A DNA stretch of 64,000 nt, from NCBI GenBank assembly GCA_036852015.1, contig JAANDG010000570.1, positions 1-64,000 on the forward strand, read 5' to 3'. This document shows, in pieces, positions 36,031 to 48,100 of the stretch. Source of the DNA: Pelodera strongyloides. Lineage: Eukaryota > Nematoda > Chromadorea > Rhabditida > Rhabditidae. Within the stretch, counting starts at the first letter, position 1. Every line of letters begins with the position of its first letter. The notes below the pieces were generated by a model that was not told the DNA's origin, did no database searches, and saw nothing but the letters and a program-made list of their open reading frames with translations. The position numbers and the translations under genes were made by a program.

Positions 36031-36125
36031 AGGGCATTTTACTCAAAATCGACGGAAAATTTTATGAGAAGGACGGTCACGCATAGCAGAATTAAAGGGG
36101 GTAAACTTAGAGTTATAGTAGCCAA

Positions 36126-37663
36126 TCAATTATTAGATAAAGAATCCATAATAGCTTGGAATTCGGGGGAATAGGTCCTGGGAGCGCCTTGGTTCTCGTA
36201 AACGGAGCGGACTTCGGCATCGAGGCGGCGCCAGAGGTGTTCGCCCAGTAGACGGGGATCATGACCCCCGAGCTGGGGAGAGACGTGACCAGACAGGAGC
36301 ATCTGAATACAGATTCAATAGAGTATTTGTTCAAAGTAATATGGTACGTGATTTGTGAAATGTTTTCTGGACAGTGGCATTATATGGGTTATTTGTAAAT
36401 ATACTAGCCGGCATATGCCGATATATCGCAGAATGGTCCACATTTTACAGAATACAATGATACATGCTCGTATATTTCCCGTACATTGTAGCTCTCCGGC
36501 ACTTACATACTTTGAATGGTTAAAAGTTGAAATACCTTTTCGGCAACGACGAGGTGAATGTATGCGTATTGCCAGTGGTTCATCACAGCACGTGGTCGGT
36601 ATTCACGTAGACGTTCGACCACTCCCTAAAATATTTACAAAATATTTACTTCGTTCCCAGCTTGCTATTCACGGTTTTTTTACGGTGCTTACGAAACCTC
36701 GGGATCTCAATGGCGCACCTACTCCTCTGATAGACAGACCATGGAGGATTCTGAACTGACGTCCCCAACCTATCATTAAAAGATAAAGGTAAAGAGAATA
36801 TTATTCACTCACCTTAATATTGACGGTGCCCGAATGTTTGTACTGTTGGAGTGCCATTTGTACGGCCACAACGACACCGGTCCTACCTAATCCGGCATGG
36901 CAGTGTACGACGAGGGGGCGATTTGAATGCACCAGAAGTTCCTGAAGATATATTATATTTGCTTGTGAGACGTACGGTGGAAGTATCTTCTAGCACAGTA
37001 AACAGACAGGGACAGTACAGGCCCGCGTCCATCTACTCTCATGACTATTTCCACCTGAAGCAGAAGATTTGAGAGTGAAACTCAAACATAAATTTCCACC
37101 TGAAGCAGAAGATTTGAGAGTGAAACTCAAACATAACGGATTGAAATATGTAACGCCATACATCATTGATGATGTCGAGAAGCTTGATGGCCGCCTTGGC
37201 AGTGGTGTCCTTATCGGGAGGCCAGGCGAGCGGAAGACGACCATCCGGCCATCTCAGGAAGCAGACGTGGATCACCTCACGGACACTGAAAAGGAGGATG
37301 ACGTCAGTCATATGCATCTCTCTCTCTCTTCCTCTCTTCCCCCTCTCTCTCCCCAAAGCAGTGGGGCGTGGTAGATTGTTAGTTTCAGCAGTATGTGTTC
37401 ACTTTCCAATCATACAGTACCCGAATTATGCAAGAAGTTTACATGATTACTTTATGAGTGACCAAGTATTCTGCAATTATGCGAGCTTTTTATTGGCTCC
37501 TTACCTGTCCGCTGTGGCTCCAGTGATCGGATTGCAATAAGTGAGCATGAGCCGGGAGACACGGTAGACGGTACTGTCGTTGTCGGTGGAGATTTCACTT
37601 GGCGAATACTGAAACGAAGATAAATTAGTTTTCCTCTTCTCTCTCTCGCCGTCTCTCTAGCCT

Positions 37664-37714
<51 letters not shown>

Positions 37715-38930
37715 GATCTCTCTCTGATTCTCTCTCACTGCTTCTCTATGACTCTATCTCTCCCCGTTTTTCCTCCTTATTTGCGATTCTTATTGTTTTT
37801 GTTATGTTTGCTACTGTTAGTGCTATTGTTAAGTTCCATACATCTGCACAGTTGGAATTGCCTCACCTTCAGCAAACTGCTCAAACATGTCACTTTAAAG
37901 GGCATGAACATGAGTGTGCTCCCCGGAGTGGTCGGCCAATACTGAATGGTCTCCCTCTCGGGGAGATAGACTCCCGGGTAGAGACGCTCCTCATAGGGAA
38001 AGTTGAGACTGAGCACCCGGTCAACTCGTTCCTCAAGTAACTCAAATTGATATGGGTTATATTTTCAGAATAAGGACCCAAATCAATATGAAAATGAGCT
38101 GAGAACTAGATCCGTTGGTCGCTAATGTATGGGGGAAACGTATTTTCTAGATCTTCCTAAGTTGATCGGACGATCCGTCTGGGTTACTGTAACAAAAGAA
38201 AATATTTCCGTCGATCAAGTCCTTACTTGATAGACAAGCATCCAAAAGTCGAAAGAAGAAAGCTGAGTTGGTCCTTCGCATGCGATAAATCCACCACCAT
38301 AGTGTGAGGGGATCCGTTGTGCATTGATCTAAAAATTGTATTGCTTGATTGGATTTTAAAGGGGTACGACAAGTGGTTTGTGAAACAGCAACTACATTGC
38401 CATGTGATGTAAGCAAATTGTGCGCCAGTCTCGTCGCACACCAATAGGCGGCACGTGCTGACACGGACTCTAGAAGAAGAGAGGACTGCATCTTGCCCCG
38501 TGGCAAGGCATAAGAAACGGCCCAAAAGACTAAGATGTTGATTAAAAAAGATAAAGACAAAGAGTACCGGGTTATATCAACTATTGATTAAAGGTTTAAT
38601 TAATATAAAAAGTGTTTCGTATATCTCACTTTCAGTGTCCTGTTCACGCCCCCTCCAGCCGGTGTCGTCACGTATCCGTTCTTCTTTCGGCCCATTTCAG
38701 TCCATGGATTTACCTTAACATTGGGATAATTATCGGGTAATTGCAGGCGTTCGCATAGACCGATCCGATGCGTGATGAGCAGTTAACGTTTGCGTTTGAC
38801 CAACCTGTTCATTAATTGCCTCATACTCTTCTTTCAGTGCTTCGTATGGATTTGGTATGGAGAAACGGGTGAGGAACCAACGGTCGAGCTGAATGTGTAA
38901 GGTGAGCCATGGTTGGTTCATTGACTTCAT
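36126..38930 (-). CDS. classical-type protein tyrosine phosphatase
   Basis: Seven exons in frame, 5' to 3' on the reverse strand: 38930-38805, 38713-38630, 38328-38227, 38031-37867, 37608-37505, 37285-37162, 36941-36813, then a last one 36302-36126 (TGA), giving about 336 residues. PTP landmarks run in order: INAQRIPSHYGGGFIACEGP (the YINA and ATQGP region), SSFDFWMLVYQERVDRVLSL (DFWxM), ETIQYWP, the WPD loop FLRWPDGRLP with its general acid Asp, and the P-loop VVHCHAGLGRTGV with catalytic Cys and Arg. It hydrolyses phosphotyrosine in known members. No signal peptide or membrane segment is seen, so it is probably cytosolic. The usual NR and QT..QY (Q-loop) motifs are not evident; the C-terminus after NIK is atypical. 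The ATG is 1 nt after a TGTGCCAG acceptor. 5' extension is possible. Confidence 0.85.
37047..37136. repeat. perfect 45-bp tandem duplication in PTP intron
   Basis: ATTTCCACCTGAAGCAGAAG...CAAACATAA occurs twice head to tail (37047-37091, 37092-37136), just past the donor of the WPD-loop exon. Confidence 0.92.
37640..37745. repeat. CT-rich microsatellite in PTP intron
   Basis: (CT)n on the + strand, (AG)n on the transcribed strand. Confidence 0.93.
38360..38400 (+). mobile_element. family C foldback end in PTP intron
   Basis: TTAAAGGGGTACGACAAGTGGTTTGTGAAA type end, about 30 bp upstream of the exon at 38328-38227 on the transcribed strand. Confidence 0.55.
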
Positions 38931-39106
38931 TCTGGCACAATTCTGGCGCGCGCGGCTCTTTCTGGTCCATCCATGATTTGCTCATACCCTCATACACTCT
39001 CTGCCCGACACCTGTGGCACTCCGTGACTCCTCAGGCGATTTTCTTTGACTATTTCCTTTCATGTACGTGGTAATTATATTTGCTGAATGTTAAACGCAA
39101 AAGAAA

Positions 39107-39178
39107 CCAAGCCAGCGGGATTTGAACCTACAACCTCACACTCAAAGTATTTACCTTCAGATCCAAGCTCAACACTCG
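39107..39178 (-). repeat. tRNA-like unit (weak)
   Basis: The reverse strand has a good box B-like TAGGTTCAAATCCCGC but only a poor box A. Probably a SINE or tRNA remnant. Confidence 0.3.
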
Positions 39179-39978
39179 TTTCTTCTCCTTTCTTTCTTTT
39201 TTAGAGGACCTTTTCCCAGTCCCTTCTTGATTTTTGTCGATTTTTGCTAATTGTGTCTCCGTTTTAGATGATATCCTGAATTTGGTTTTGTTTTATATAA
39301 ACTCGTTCACTGACATGTAAGGTTAAAAAAGCCAACGAAGACACGCGCGAACACCTCTGCGGTTATCTTATTATATTGCACGCGGCGAGAATATGGCGCG
39401 CGGTCAGAATTTTCTGATGCGTGCAGAATGGCTGTTTATTGAAAGTAAATTTGAAGAACCCACCGATGCATTGCCTTGGTGGCCGCCATGTTGTATTATT
39501 AAAATTAAATCGTCGTGTATCATTTGCATGACTTGATTATCATATTGTAATTACGAATTACGATATGAATGTCTTTGCTTGAAATAGTGAAATACGATTC
39601 GAAAAAGATACCACAAAGTCGGAAATTTTCAGCGTATTTTTTATGCGCAGTGCATTTTCATAAAAACATTTGTTTATTAGTTTTAATTCATAGTGTATGT
39701 ATTCACTTCCATGACTTGAATAATTTCCCCTATTCTGGACCCGGGACTTCTCCAATTGCTTTTGCTCTCAATTTCGGGTGGGTTCTAATTGCTTTCCGGT
39801 GGGCGATTAACTCTTATAATCTTATTGACTGTCGCCCGCTGCTCATTGCATTCCTTTCAGTGTTTTTCTCTATCAAATGCGTAGATGTGGCTAGGCATCC
39901 AACCGACCACAGATAGAACCTTCTTCATTAATTATATTAACTAACTATATTCTTCAATAGTGTGTATTATATTATGAT

Positions 39979-40192
39979 ACACAGGAAAACGAAATATGTG
40001 CCGAAACCACAGAAAAAACGTCGTTGGCCCGTCACCAAATGGTTTTTATCGAAAAATTATGTGGTGACTAGTTCTTGACTGGTTCGTGACCATTTGGTGA
40101 CCAGTTGATGACGAAAAATAAAACGGGCTGGCTCACCAAATCCACCAGTAAATAAAGCGTCACCAAATGGGCTTGCCGATTTCCTATGTAAC
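39979..40192 (+). mobile_element. family F element, copy 2
   Basis: From ACACAGGAAA through GCCGAAACCACAGAAAAAAC and CCGTCACCAAATGG to TTTCCTATGT. Ends are short inverted repeats. Confidence 0.8.
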
Positions 40193-40789
40193 AACCCTCC
40201 TATCCTACTAGTCGGACATTTACATTTTTCATTGGACATTTGAAGCTTTGGGAAAACTTGTCCTTTTTTAAAAAAAAGTTTTATTTTTAATTTCCATCTC
40301 TGGTTCCAGTCGGAGTTATACAAGAATACAAATGCCATTCTTATTTAGTTGACTTTTCAAAATGTGGTTTTTCTGATTTTTCTCGCTTTATTTCCGCTGC
40401 AGCCATATCAATAACTCGTGCTTCTCCCTTAGATGAGTCTGCCTTATCTCATTGCATTCCTATCGTTTTTATGAGGTTTATACGTTATGCTTCACCTTAA
40501 CTTTCAGACCTTTTTTGGAACTTCTGTCTCCTCATCCTTCCTAATACTTTATTTGTTGCAAGTTGTAATTAATCCTCGCTAAACTGCGAAATCTACAAAA
40601 GTAATTATCATATCAAGGTTTTAGATAATCGTTATTGTCAAAGTTCATTAAATGTCGGCGTTGGATTGTTTGATATGACACCAACGGATTACAAATAAAT
40701 GCATTTTATTTTGTCACACATATGTATATGTTTGCCCACCTGATATCACGCTGCTTATGAGCTAACTACGTGTTAATGCCGCATTTTTC

Positions 40790-40890
40790 TGTCGCTCATT
40801 TTTAATCCAGCGCACCAAACTATTTTGATGGTTTTTGTGTTAAAGCGGTATGACACGGGTTTGTGACCTTACCAAGATACATTCATTCTC
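40790..40890 (+). mobile_element. family C end with shared flank, copy 1
   Basis: CATTTTTAATCCAGCGCACC ... TTAAAGCGGTATGACACGG. The flank plus end recur at 41930-42015. Confidence 0.65.
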
Positions 40891-41026
40891 AGTGACTTTT
40901 CAGTGTTCCGTAATGGCACGTGAAACCTTTACTGTACTTCTGCATTCCCATGCATAGTACGCAAATATGTACAATTTGTGCACTGCACCAAAGGACATCT
41001 CAATTTAGGCTTATTAGGCAACTTCT

Positions 41027-41221
41027 TTAAAGCGAAATACCGGCCGGTTTTTGAAACACGTCGTAGACAGCTGAATCCTTACGTATTTATGAAAAGTTGC
41101 TCGAATTTAGCTTGATTTTTTTTTCTAATTTATGTTCATGTGCATAAGCTGCATAAGAAGGATGATGTACAGTACAGACGAACTCGATGCTTTTCAAAAA
41201 CCGGCAGGTATTTCGCTTTAA
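41027..41221 (+). mobile_element. family A foldback MITE, copy A8
   Basis: TTAAAGCGAAATACCGGCCG ... CCGGCAGGTATTTCGCTTTAA. Confidence 0.88.
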
Positions 41222-41589
41222 TAATAGTAACCTTTCTGCCAACCACACCCCTGGAGTAGGCTCTGTGTTGATGTGTATGTGCCAGTGAGTGATTGATTAT
41301 CACCGTCCAGTTCTTGTCAAGTTCTCCCTTTTGCACCCTGTCTACCCCCCAAGGGGGAGATGTTTTCCCTTAGATGCTTTCTCCCTTACCCCGTCACTTT
41401 CCCCTCCCATCTTAGGGAGTGAGGGAGAGGGAGAGGGAGAGTGGGAAGGTGCTTATTTCACCGACGCTTTCACTCTCATTGCATATCATAATAATCATCT
41501 TGTCATCGTAATTTTTCATCAAAAAATTTATGGGCGTAGGGCGTGGATTGGATTGTAAATAAAGGAGATAAAGTTTCGAAAAGTAATAA

Positions 41590-41768
41590 TTAAAGCGACA
41601 TACCGGCCGGTTTTTGAGACTCATCATGGACAACTGAATTCTTTATCTATGCTAATTCACTCGAATTTAACTCGATTTTTTATTCTAATTTATGCTCATT
41701 TGCATACGCTGCATAAGAATACTGGTGTATTCGATGTGTTCCAAAAACCATCCGGTATTTCGCATTAA
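41590..41768 (+). mobile_element. family A foldback MITE, copy A9
   Basis: TTAAAGCGACATACCGGCCG ... CCATCCGGTATTTCGCATTAA. Confidence 0.87.
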
Positions 41769-41929
41769 ATGAAAAATGTATAAACCAATGAGAAATTTTA
41801 CTTTTGTTGCCGTTTTTGCTTCATATATCTGTTTTAATTTTAATTTTTTTTTTCGTATCATTACGCTAGTTTTGTCCTATTGAAGTATTCTGCTATCCAC
41901 GTCTTTGATTTATTTTATTGTTGTGTCCC

Positions 41930-42015
41930 TCATTTTTAATCCAGCGCACCAAACTGTTTTGGTGGTTTATTTGCTAAAGCGGTATGAAACGTGGTTTGTG
42001 AACCTTACCGAGGTC
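41930..42015 (+). mobile_element. family C end with shared flank, copy 2
   Basis: CATTTTTAATCCAGCGCACC ... CTAAAGCGGTATGAAACGTG; direct repeat of 40790-40890. Confidence 0.65.
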
Positions 42016-43827
42016 TGTTTGCGTACACAATTATATTACTCACATTGTATAAACCGAAAAACCCATTATGAACCTGTATGTAAGAGGAATTGCCTAACTT
42101 GATTATGTGTTTACTAGTTTACTAGTTTACTACCTTTCTTGCAATTAGCGAAAATTGGAAAACCTTGATTTTGTCTGATAATGTTATGGTAAATTACCAT
42201 TAGGAGGTGAACTGGACTTCTGGTCTAGGTACTGTTGTCTTTAATTAAAAGGTTCAACCAGTAGATCTCTTCATACCATATGCTTCTATTATAACATTTT
42301 GATTTGGAATTTTGATCAATTTGGAGGGTAGAAAAGGACTAACCATTAATGAGGGAGTATCAGATGACGTGTTACTACAAAGCACCATTGGTTTTTTTGT
42401 TTGAATTTCTTTGTCTTATAATAATCCTTCAAAACTTTACTAACAGAACCAACAGAACCCAAGTTGACAAGTCTCTTCCTTGTCTATGTCAGCAAGACTG
42501 CAAGACTTACAACGCTGTTCGAAACACTTAGTGTTTCATGTACATTCCACCAAGTAACACAGTTTGCTGTTTAGTAGAAACACAATCTGAAGCTCCCGCT
42601 AAAGGAAACCCCAATATCAGTAACGGAGCTATGCAAGACCGCGTCACGCTTGAGTATAATTACCTCTTGGGTGCGCAACTCGCTGTAATCGAAAAAAGTG
42701 CAATTTACCATGAATCTACAGCTACATGAATGTTTTATGCATCAATTATGTTCCACTTGAAGGATAAAAATACTAGCTACGAGCGACTTGTGAAATTCAT
42801 GCATGTATATGGTACAACGTACAACCTAACATCTCCTTCGAGAATCACATAATTGGAGTTTACTAGTAATTTTTTTCTTCAGACTGTAACTAATATAATT
42901 TAGTTATAATGTTTACACTTACAAAAGTACAACTTATAATTTAAGTTTTGCTTTAATTTATTAGAAATACCTTTGCATTCTGGTGGAGTTTAGTCCGTCT
43001 ACCCATCCATGCTGTAGTTTATTCCTTCTATGGTCTATGGTATACTATGGTTTTCACGCATGCTGCTTACTGATTTTACTTTTACGGAAAAAAAAGAAGA
43101 AGAAAAAGACGCCCAAGAATAAAAAAGCGGAATTAGGCTAAGGAGTTTATCGCAACAGCTTTCTGTTATATTTATTTATTGTCGTTTAATAGGGTGCTAT
43201 AGTTTTTTTTACGTATAGTGCACATTTTTTCAGCAATTTCTAATTCCTGTTTGATGTGACTAAGGGCCGTAGAATACGATGGAAAAAGGGCATATCAACA
43301 TTTAGATAGTTAATTTGAAGTGCTAAATACCATACATATTTATTTTCCAAATTTTCTTAATTTCTTACTTCATTCCACTAGACCACTCGGGTATAGGTAG
43401 AGAGATGTCCCCCTACCTGGGTACATATACCCGGGGACAGTTCCTCCCCTCCCCGGGATGCTTATCACTTTCACTTTCCGTTTCGGCGCTCACTTTCAGT
43501 GTGCGTCAGTGGCACTCAATCCCTTTGTTTATCTTTTCTCTGTCTCTCCTCTCCCAGCACACTATTTCGCCTCTCATTTACACGTGTTCCGCTTGCGCTT
43601 GCGCGTGCTCGTGATTAGCGCCCGGGTGCTTAAGTTTGAAACAGGCTCATCCGTTTCTGTATCGGTCCTCTTGTTTTCCCCACTCTCTATCCCTCTATTC
43701 GCCCGGAACCTCCTAGTGTGACACACTCCCTCGGTACCGTCTCTGAACTTTGGTAAGCAGCTTTTCCCCTGTATTCACACCGAGGCGGCGGTTGTGGTGT
43801 AGTTATGCCATTGTTTTACAGGTCTCC

Positions 43828-43890
43828 TTTCTCTCTCTCTCTCTCTCCCTCTCTCTCTCTCTCACTCTCTCTCTCTCTTCTCTCTCTAAC
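43828..43890. repeat. (CT)n microsatellite
   Basis: CT repeat with CCCT and CACT interruptions. Confidence 0.93.
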
Positions 43891-44375
43891 TTCTCTCATT
43901 AGCTTTAGATTTCCAGTTTAGAATGAGTGACTGAACTGCCAAAGCGATCTCATTCATCTCACTGTACGGAGCAATTAAAAAGTTTAGTTAATTGTCAGCA
44001 TAGCAGTTTGTATGTTTTATGCCATATACGTCTACTCGTTGTTTACACTCTTTTTGACTGTCTTGCTAACAATTGAATAACATGAGTGTAGCATGTGATA
44101 GTTATACCTACGCGCATGCTTACCAGCGCACGGTGTACGACTGCGAAAAGTTCGGAGCGTGCGCGAAGGATTCCGCGCACATTCGTATTTGTACGGCTAT
44201 ACTCTCGCCCACCATCGGTGGCGGCTTTGCTGCATGAGTTCAATTTCTTACGATATTTTTCAACTTTTTGATTCATAAATAACCACGGTTCGAAGTTTTT
44301 TTCAACCTTGGCACTTTATGCATATTTCTATTTCACTTTATGCATCGTGATTTCTACTATTGTGATTTTTGGATA

Positions 44376-44667
44376 TTAAAGGGGTCGGTTCACCTGAACT
44401 AGTGCCTGTTTTTTTGTTTCTTTGTTTTCTATAAGGGATAATAAAAATTGGAATGCAAAAGGTAGTGTTCTATTTCAATACTCACGAAGATATTGGGTGA
44501 TAAAGTGGTGGATTGATCGGTCCGGAATGCAAAAAGGGTAATTGTCCTATACAAACAAGGTAGTATTGAAATAGAACACTACTTTTTGTATTCCAAATTT
44601 TTGTTATCCCTTATAGAAAATAAAGAAAAACAAACAGACACTATTTCAGATGAACCGATCCCTTTAA
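44376..44667. mobile_element. family N foldback element
   Basis: TTAAAGGGGTCGGTTCACCT at left is inverse to GATGAACCGATCCCTTTAA at right. The arms run about 100 nt (TAGTGTTCTATTTCAATACT and its complement) around a centre near 44520. Bounded by TTAA like families A and B. Confidence 0.88.
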
Positions 44668-45072
44668 AATGCGTAATCCCTTGTGGCCTTAGTCACAGAT
44701 TTTGTTTCGTTTCAGCTGTCTTTATCCTAAATCTATGGATTTCATTTGTTTGTGAAACTTGTCAATCTCTCCATTCAGTTCTTCCCTCTAGAATCAATAA
44801 GTCCCCGTTTATTGACTTTGTTCTTCTGCTTGTTACTTGTGAGTTGATTTCCCCCTCCCCGCTCTATTCTAATGTCAATAGCGAGTCGGTAGGGGATCAA
44901 ATCCCAAGATTACTTTATTTATTTTCAGATTTTTTGTAGAGATTTTTGATCGCGGAGCTTAGTTCGTTTGATTAACAAGACAGTTGATCGTGCTCTAATT
45001 TTTTTGTACTTCTTGTGATCGCAATTGTGTGTAAAAAATGCTTGTGCGCGTAGGTAATAGCAGAGAATAAGC

Positions 45073-45300
45073 TCCATGGCCTAGTGGTTAGCGTGTTGGT
45101 CTCTAGAGCAAGAGGTCGGAGGTTCGATCACGCTGAGTGGATGAGGGTGGTTTTCGCCTTCTGCCTGCAAGGAAGCTGCCAAGTAACGTAAACATTGGGG
45201 TCAGGTCTGCAATAATCAGGCGGGTTCTGAGTCCTGCAAGGGGTGACAACCTCGTGATGACCTCGCATAGATCGGAGTTAAAGCGTTATGACACGTGGTT
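45073..45300 (+). repeat. tRNA-derived SINE candidate
   Basis: CCATGGCCTAGTGGTTAGCG (box A-like) and GGAGGTTCGATCACGC (box B-like) at tRNA spacing in 45073-45130. A tRNA-unrelated body of about 150 bp follows, running into a family C end (TTAAAGCGTTATGACACGTG) at about 45280. Confidence 0.55.
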
Positions 45301-45869
45301 TGAAGCGGATGCTGAATGACTGCATTACTATGCATTACACCAAATGCGTTCCATTATGGAAATAACTAGACGGGGATAGAAGTAGAAATTTTCGAAAAAA
45401 TATCCTACGTTTCAAAATCACCTGCCATGAAATATTTCTACTTTGGTCCTGCTGCATTCCATAATTTCCGCGACCCGTGCGCCTTCACCTTGTCAAATTG
45501 CATTAAATTATATCAAAAATTGTGTTTCCTTGCCAACAATTCCCTGGTTAATTAGCAAATTGGCACTGAGTGGTTGTGGAGGTCATTTGTGCATGCATTG
45601 TTTGTTGGCGCGTGTCTCGCACCCCGTTTGGTTGTTAGGGGAGCCGGGCGGGCCAGGGTGTATGCTTCACCGCCCGCCCGAAATACTGCTTACCGCTAGG
45701 GAGCTACCGATGTGTTAGCCGTGCCGCATTACTGCCCCACACCTGCCCACAACAAATAGTAGTGTTGTGTGTTTTTTTCGTCTACCTGGTCCTTTTTGTA
45801 CCCCATTTTTACCATTTACAACTCCGAGTTCATAATTTGGAATACATATGAAAGGATGAACATAAAAAG

Positions 45870-46015
45870 TTAAAGCAGTATTGTGCCACCTTTGAGAAAT
45901 TTGCGGATGATACGCATATCCTATGTACTATGCTAATGTTTGGTGCCCGTCCGAAGCTTCCGGCACCAAATTTAGATAGGATACATGGGATCATATGCGA
46001 GTAGGTACAATACTG
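45870..46015. mobile_element. family B-related palindrome, copy B4 (diverged)
   Basis: TTAAAGCAGTATTGTGCC with arms CGCATATCCTATGTACTATG and ATAGGATACATGGGATCATA around a centre near 45950. Confidence 0.7.
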
Positions 46016-46295
46016 ATTGAGCTTACGCCTATAGTCACTGACAATGCAACTCTATATAAAGTATGTGTCTGTGACAGGCAAACATGAACACCGTACCCAA
46101 AAAAAAACCATTCTATTTTTATAAATAAGCTTTGATAATGTTGCTTAATTTTCCTATTTGCTTGGGTATAGCTGCCCGCATGAGGTCGCATTATTTAATG
46201 TAGGCGTACGTTAGAAAGAGCAGATGTTTTTCATCAGCTCATGGGAGCTCTGTCTCATTTGTCTGCCTGTGCTGCATGATTCTCCACTCCCCTCT

Positions 46296-46484
46296 TTAAA
46301 GCGACATAACGGCCGGTTTTTGAAACGCATGATGGACAACTGCATTCCTATGTATGTATGCTAGTTGTAAGTTAGCTCGAACTGAGCTCGATTTTTTTAT
46401 TTTAATCATAATCATTTGCACATGATGCACGGGAATACAGTTATTCAAAGTCCATTTCAAAAACCGGTCCTTATACTGCTTTAA
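46296..46484 (+). mobile_element. family A foldback MITE, copy A10 (diverged)
   Basis: TTAAAGCGACATAACGGCCG ... CGGTCCTTATACTGCTTTAA. Confidence 0.82.
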
Positions 46485-46485
46485 A

Positions 46486-47017
46486 TTTTGCATCGTGAAT
46501 TTTTTCCAGAACTAGAATTGTCACTGTGGTGTAAACAGTTGTATTAATAATATTAAGTTTAATGTTTATTATTATTTTTTTCAAGTATTTTCAGGAAATA
46601 ATAACGTCCATATATATATCATGGCCATATGTTTATTATTATCCGATAGTGCATGAATAACACATCCACAGGTACCTGAACTTTAGTCCATAACGTGTCT
46701 AGGCGTCCAGTTACTAGTTATTCTGTTTTTCATAAGCTCTCCTATGCTTTTTTTTGCATCGTGAATTTTTTCCAGAACTAGAATTGTCACTGTGGTGTAA
46801 ACAGTTGTATTAATAATATTAAGTTTAATGTTTATTATTATTTTTTTCAAGTATTTTCAGGAAATAATAACGTCCATATATATATCATGGCCATATGTTT
46901 ATTATTATCCGATAGTGCATGAATAACACATCCACAGGTACCTGAACTTTAGTCCATAACGTGTCTAGGCGTCCAGTTACTAGTTATTCTGTTTTTCATA
47001 AGCTCTCCTATGCTTTT
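46486..47017 (+). repeat. perfect 266-bp tandem duplication
   Basis: The unit from TTTTGCATCGTGAATT to CTCTCCTATGCTTTT occurs at 46486-46751 and 46752-47017, and I see no difference between the copies. It contains no recognised gene and starts right after copy A10. Confidence 0.95.
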
Positions 47018-47148
47018 CACCAATCAATTACACCGAACACACAATGTAGTTTTTAATGTAAATAAGCTTTTCAGCCAACGTTTTGTCAAAACAATTAAAG
47101 GCCGGACATCGTTTGTATGTGACCACTATTACAACCTGCCTATTTAGC

Positions 47149-47179
<31 letters not shown>

Positions 47180-47194
47180 TCTCCTGTCTCTCTC

Positions 47195-47225
<31 letters not shown>

Positions 47226-47226
47226 G
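47149..47226. repeat. (CT)n microsatellite
   Basis: CT repeat with a few interruptions. Confidence 0.93.
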
Positions 47227-47424
47227 TAGTATCCCTTTGTCCCCCTGAACAGTTGTCATTTCGTAGTACGGAATTACGAAAATCCCTCCACTTCTTCCCG
47301 CGTCGTGTTAATTTTGTCGCTTTAACGAACGAACAGTTTGTAACAAATGATGCCCCTCCATTGACTTTCTATTTTTGTGGGTCGAGTGCCTTTGATAAAG
47401 ATAGGGAAGCCGCACTATAGCGTA

Positions 47425-47481
47425 CAACTTGGCGTGCAAGCGGCGTAGCTATGGCGCTTGCGGTTTTCACGCCGCATGCAG
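47425..47481. repeat. family M GC-rich fragment, copy 2
   Basis: TTGGCGTGCAAGCGGCGTAG ... CACGCCGCATGCAGGC, related to 12949-13062. Confidence 0.6.
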
Positions 47482-47910
47482 GCAGCTCTTCCATACAATT
47501 AGTGTGTTAGAATTATAGATTTATTGTCCTATACTATGTCTATATCTATATTGTCTTTTTTTTTGTGAACTTTCAATCATATTCTTCATTTTGGATCTCT
47601 CAAGATGAAAGATATAATGTTTAGTCTATTTTTGAAGGCTTGGAGGACTCCCTGAAGCAGGCTACCTCTTCAGTTTATACGAGCGGAGGTTTTATTATTG
47701 AGATTAATTTTTATGAAAATCCAAAAAGTATCCCTTCCGATGAATTATTTTCTGTTTACTTTCGCGAACGTTTACTGAGGGTGATGGACCGTGAAATGGT
47801 TGGCGCTTCATAGGACCCGCCATTCAAATATGCTAGCTTATTACTTTATCTCGATGACCTCCATATAAAGATCGCATGAATGAATATTACTATGAACCTA
47901 AAAATCCAAT

Positions 47911-48100
47911 TTAAAGCGAAATACCGGCCGGTTTTTGAAACGCATCGTCGACAACTGAGTTCTTACGTATCTATGCTAAGTTGTTCGAATTTAGCTCGAT
48001 TTTTTATTCTAATTTATGTTCATTTGCATAAGCTGCATAAGAGCATAAGAATGGTGGTGTCCACGATGCGTTTCAAATACCGGCCGGTATTTCGCTTTAA
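47911..48100 (+). mobile_element. family A foldback MITE, copy A11
   Basis: TTAAAGCGAAATACCGGCCG ... CCGGCCGGTATTTCGCTTTAA, with GCATAAGA duplicated internally. Confidence 0.9.

Larger units (their letters stand above)
32721..36125. other. spacer between MATH/BTB gene and PTP gene
   Basis: No exon chain seen. The stretch contains the presumed MATH/BTB 3' UTR (with CCCCGGGG-type short palindromes at 32755-32800), a 33-bp imperfect direct repeat (33738-33831), the family E foldback, a truncated family A copy, a family F copy and a tandem repeat at 35755-36030. The two genes converge on this interval. Confidence 0.6.

Noticed and set aside
36355..36759. 134-codon forward open frame inside the last PTP intron
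   Set aside because: No family resemblance, and antisense to the PTP gene; most likely chance.
42445..42729. Reading with LPCLCQQDCKTYNAV resembling the Cys-rich segment of DEG/ENaC channels
   Set aside because: Only about 15 residues look similar. An in-frame stop follows soon after and no neighbouring channel exons were found. A search of the translated segment against DEG/ENaC profiles would settle it.
45137..45319. 60-codon frame in the SINE candidate
   Set aside because: Part of the repeat body ending in a family C terminus; no protein resemblance.
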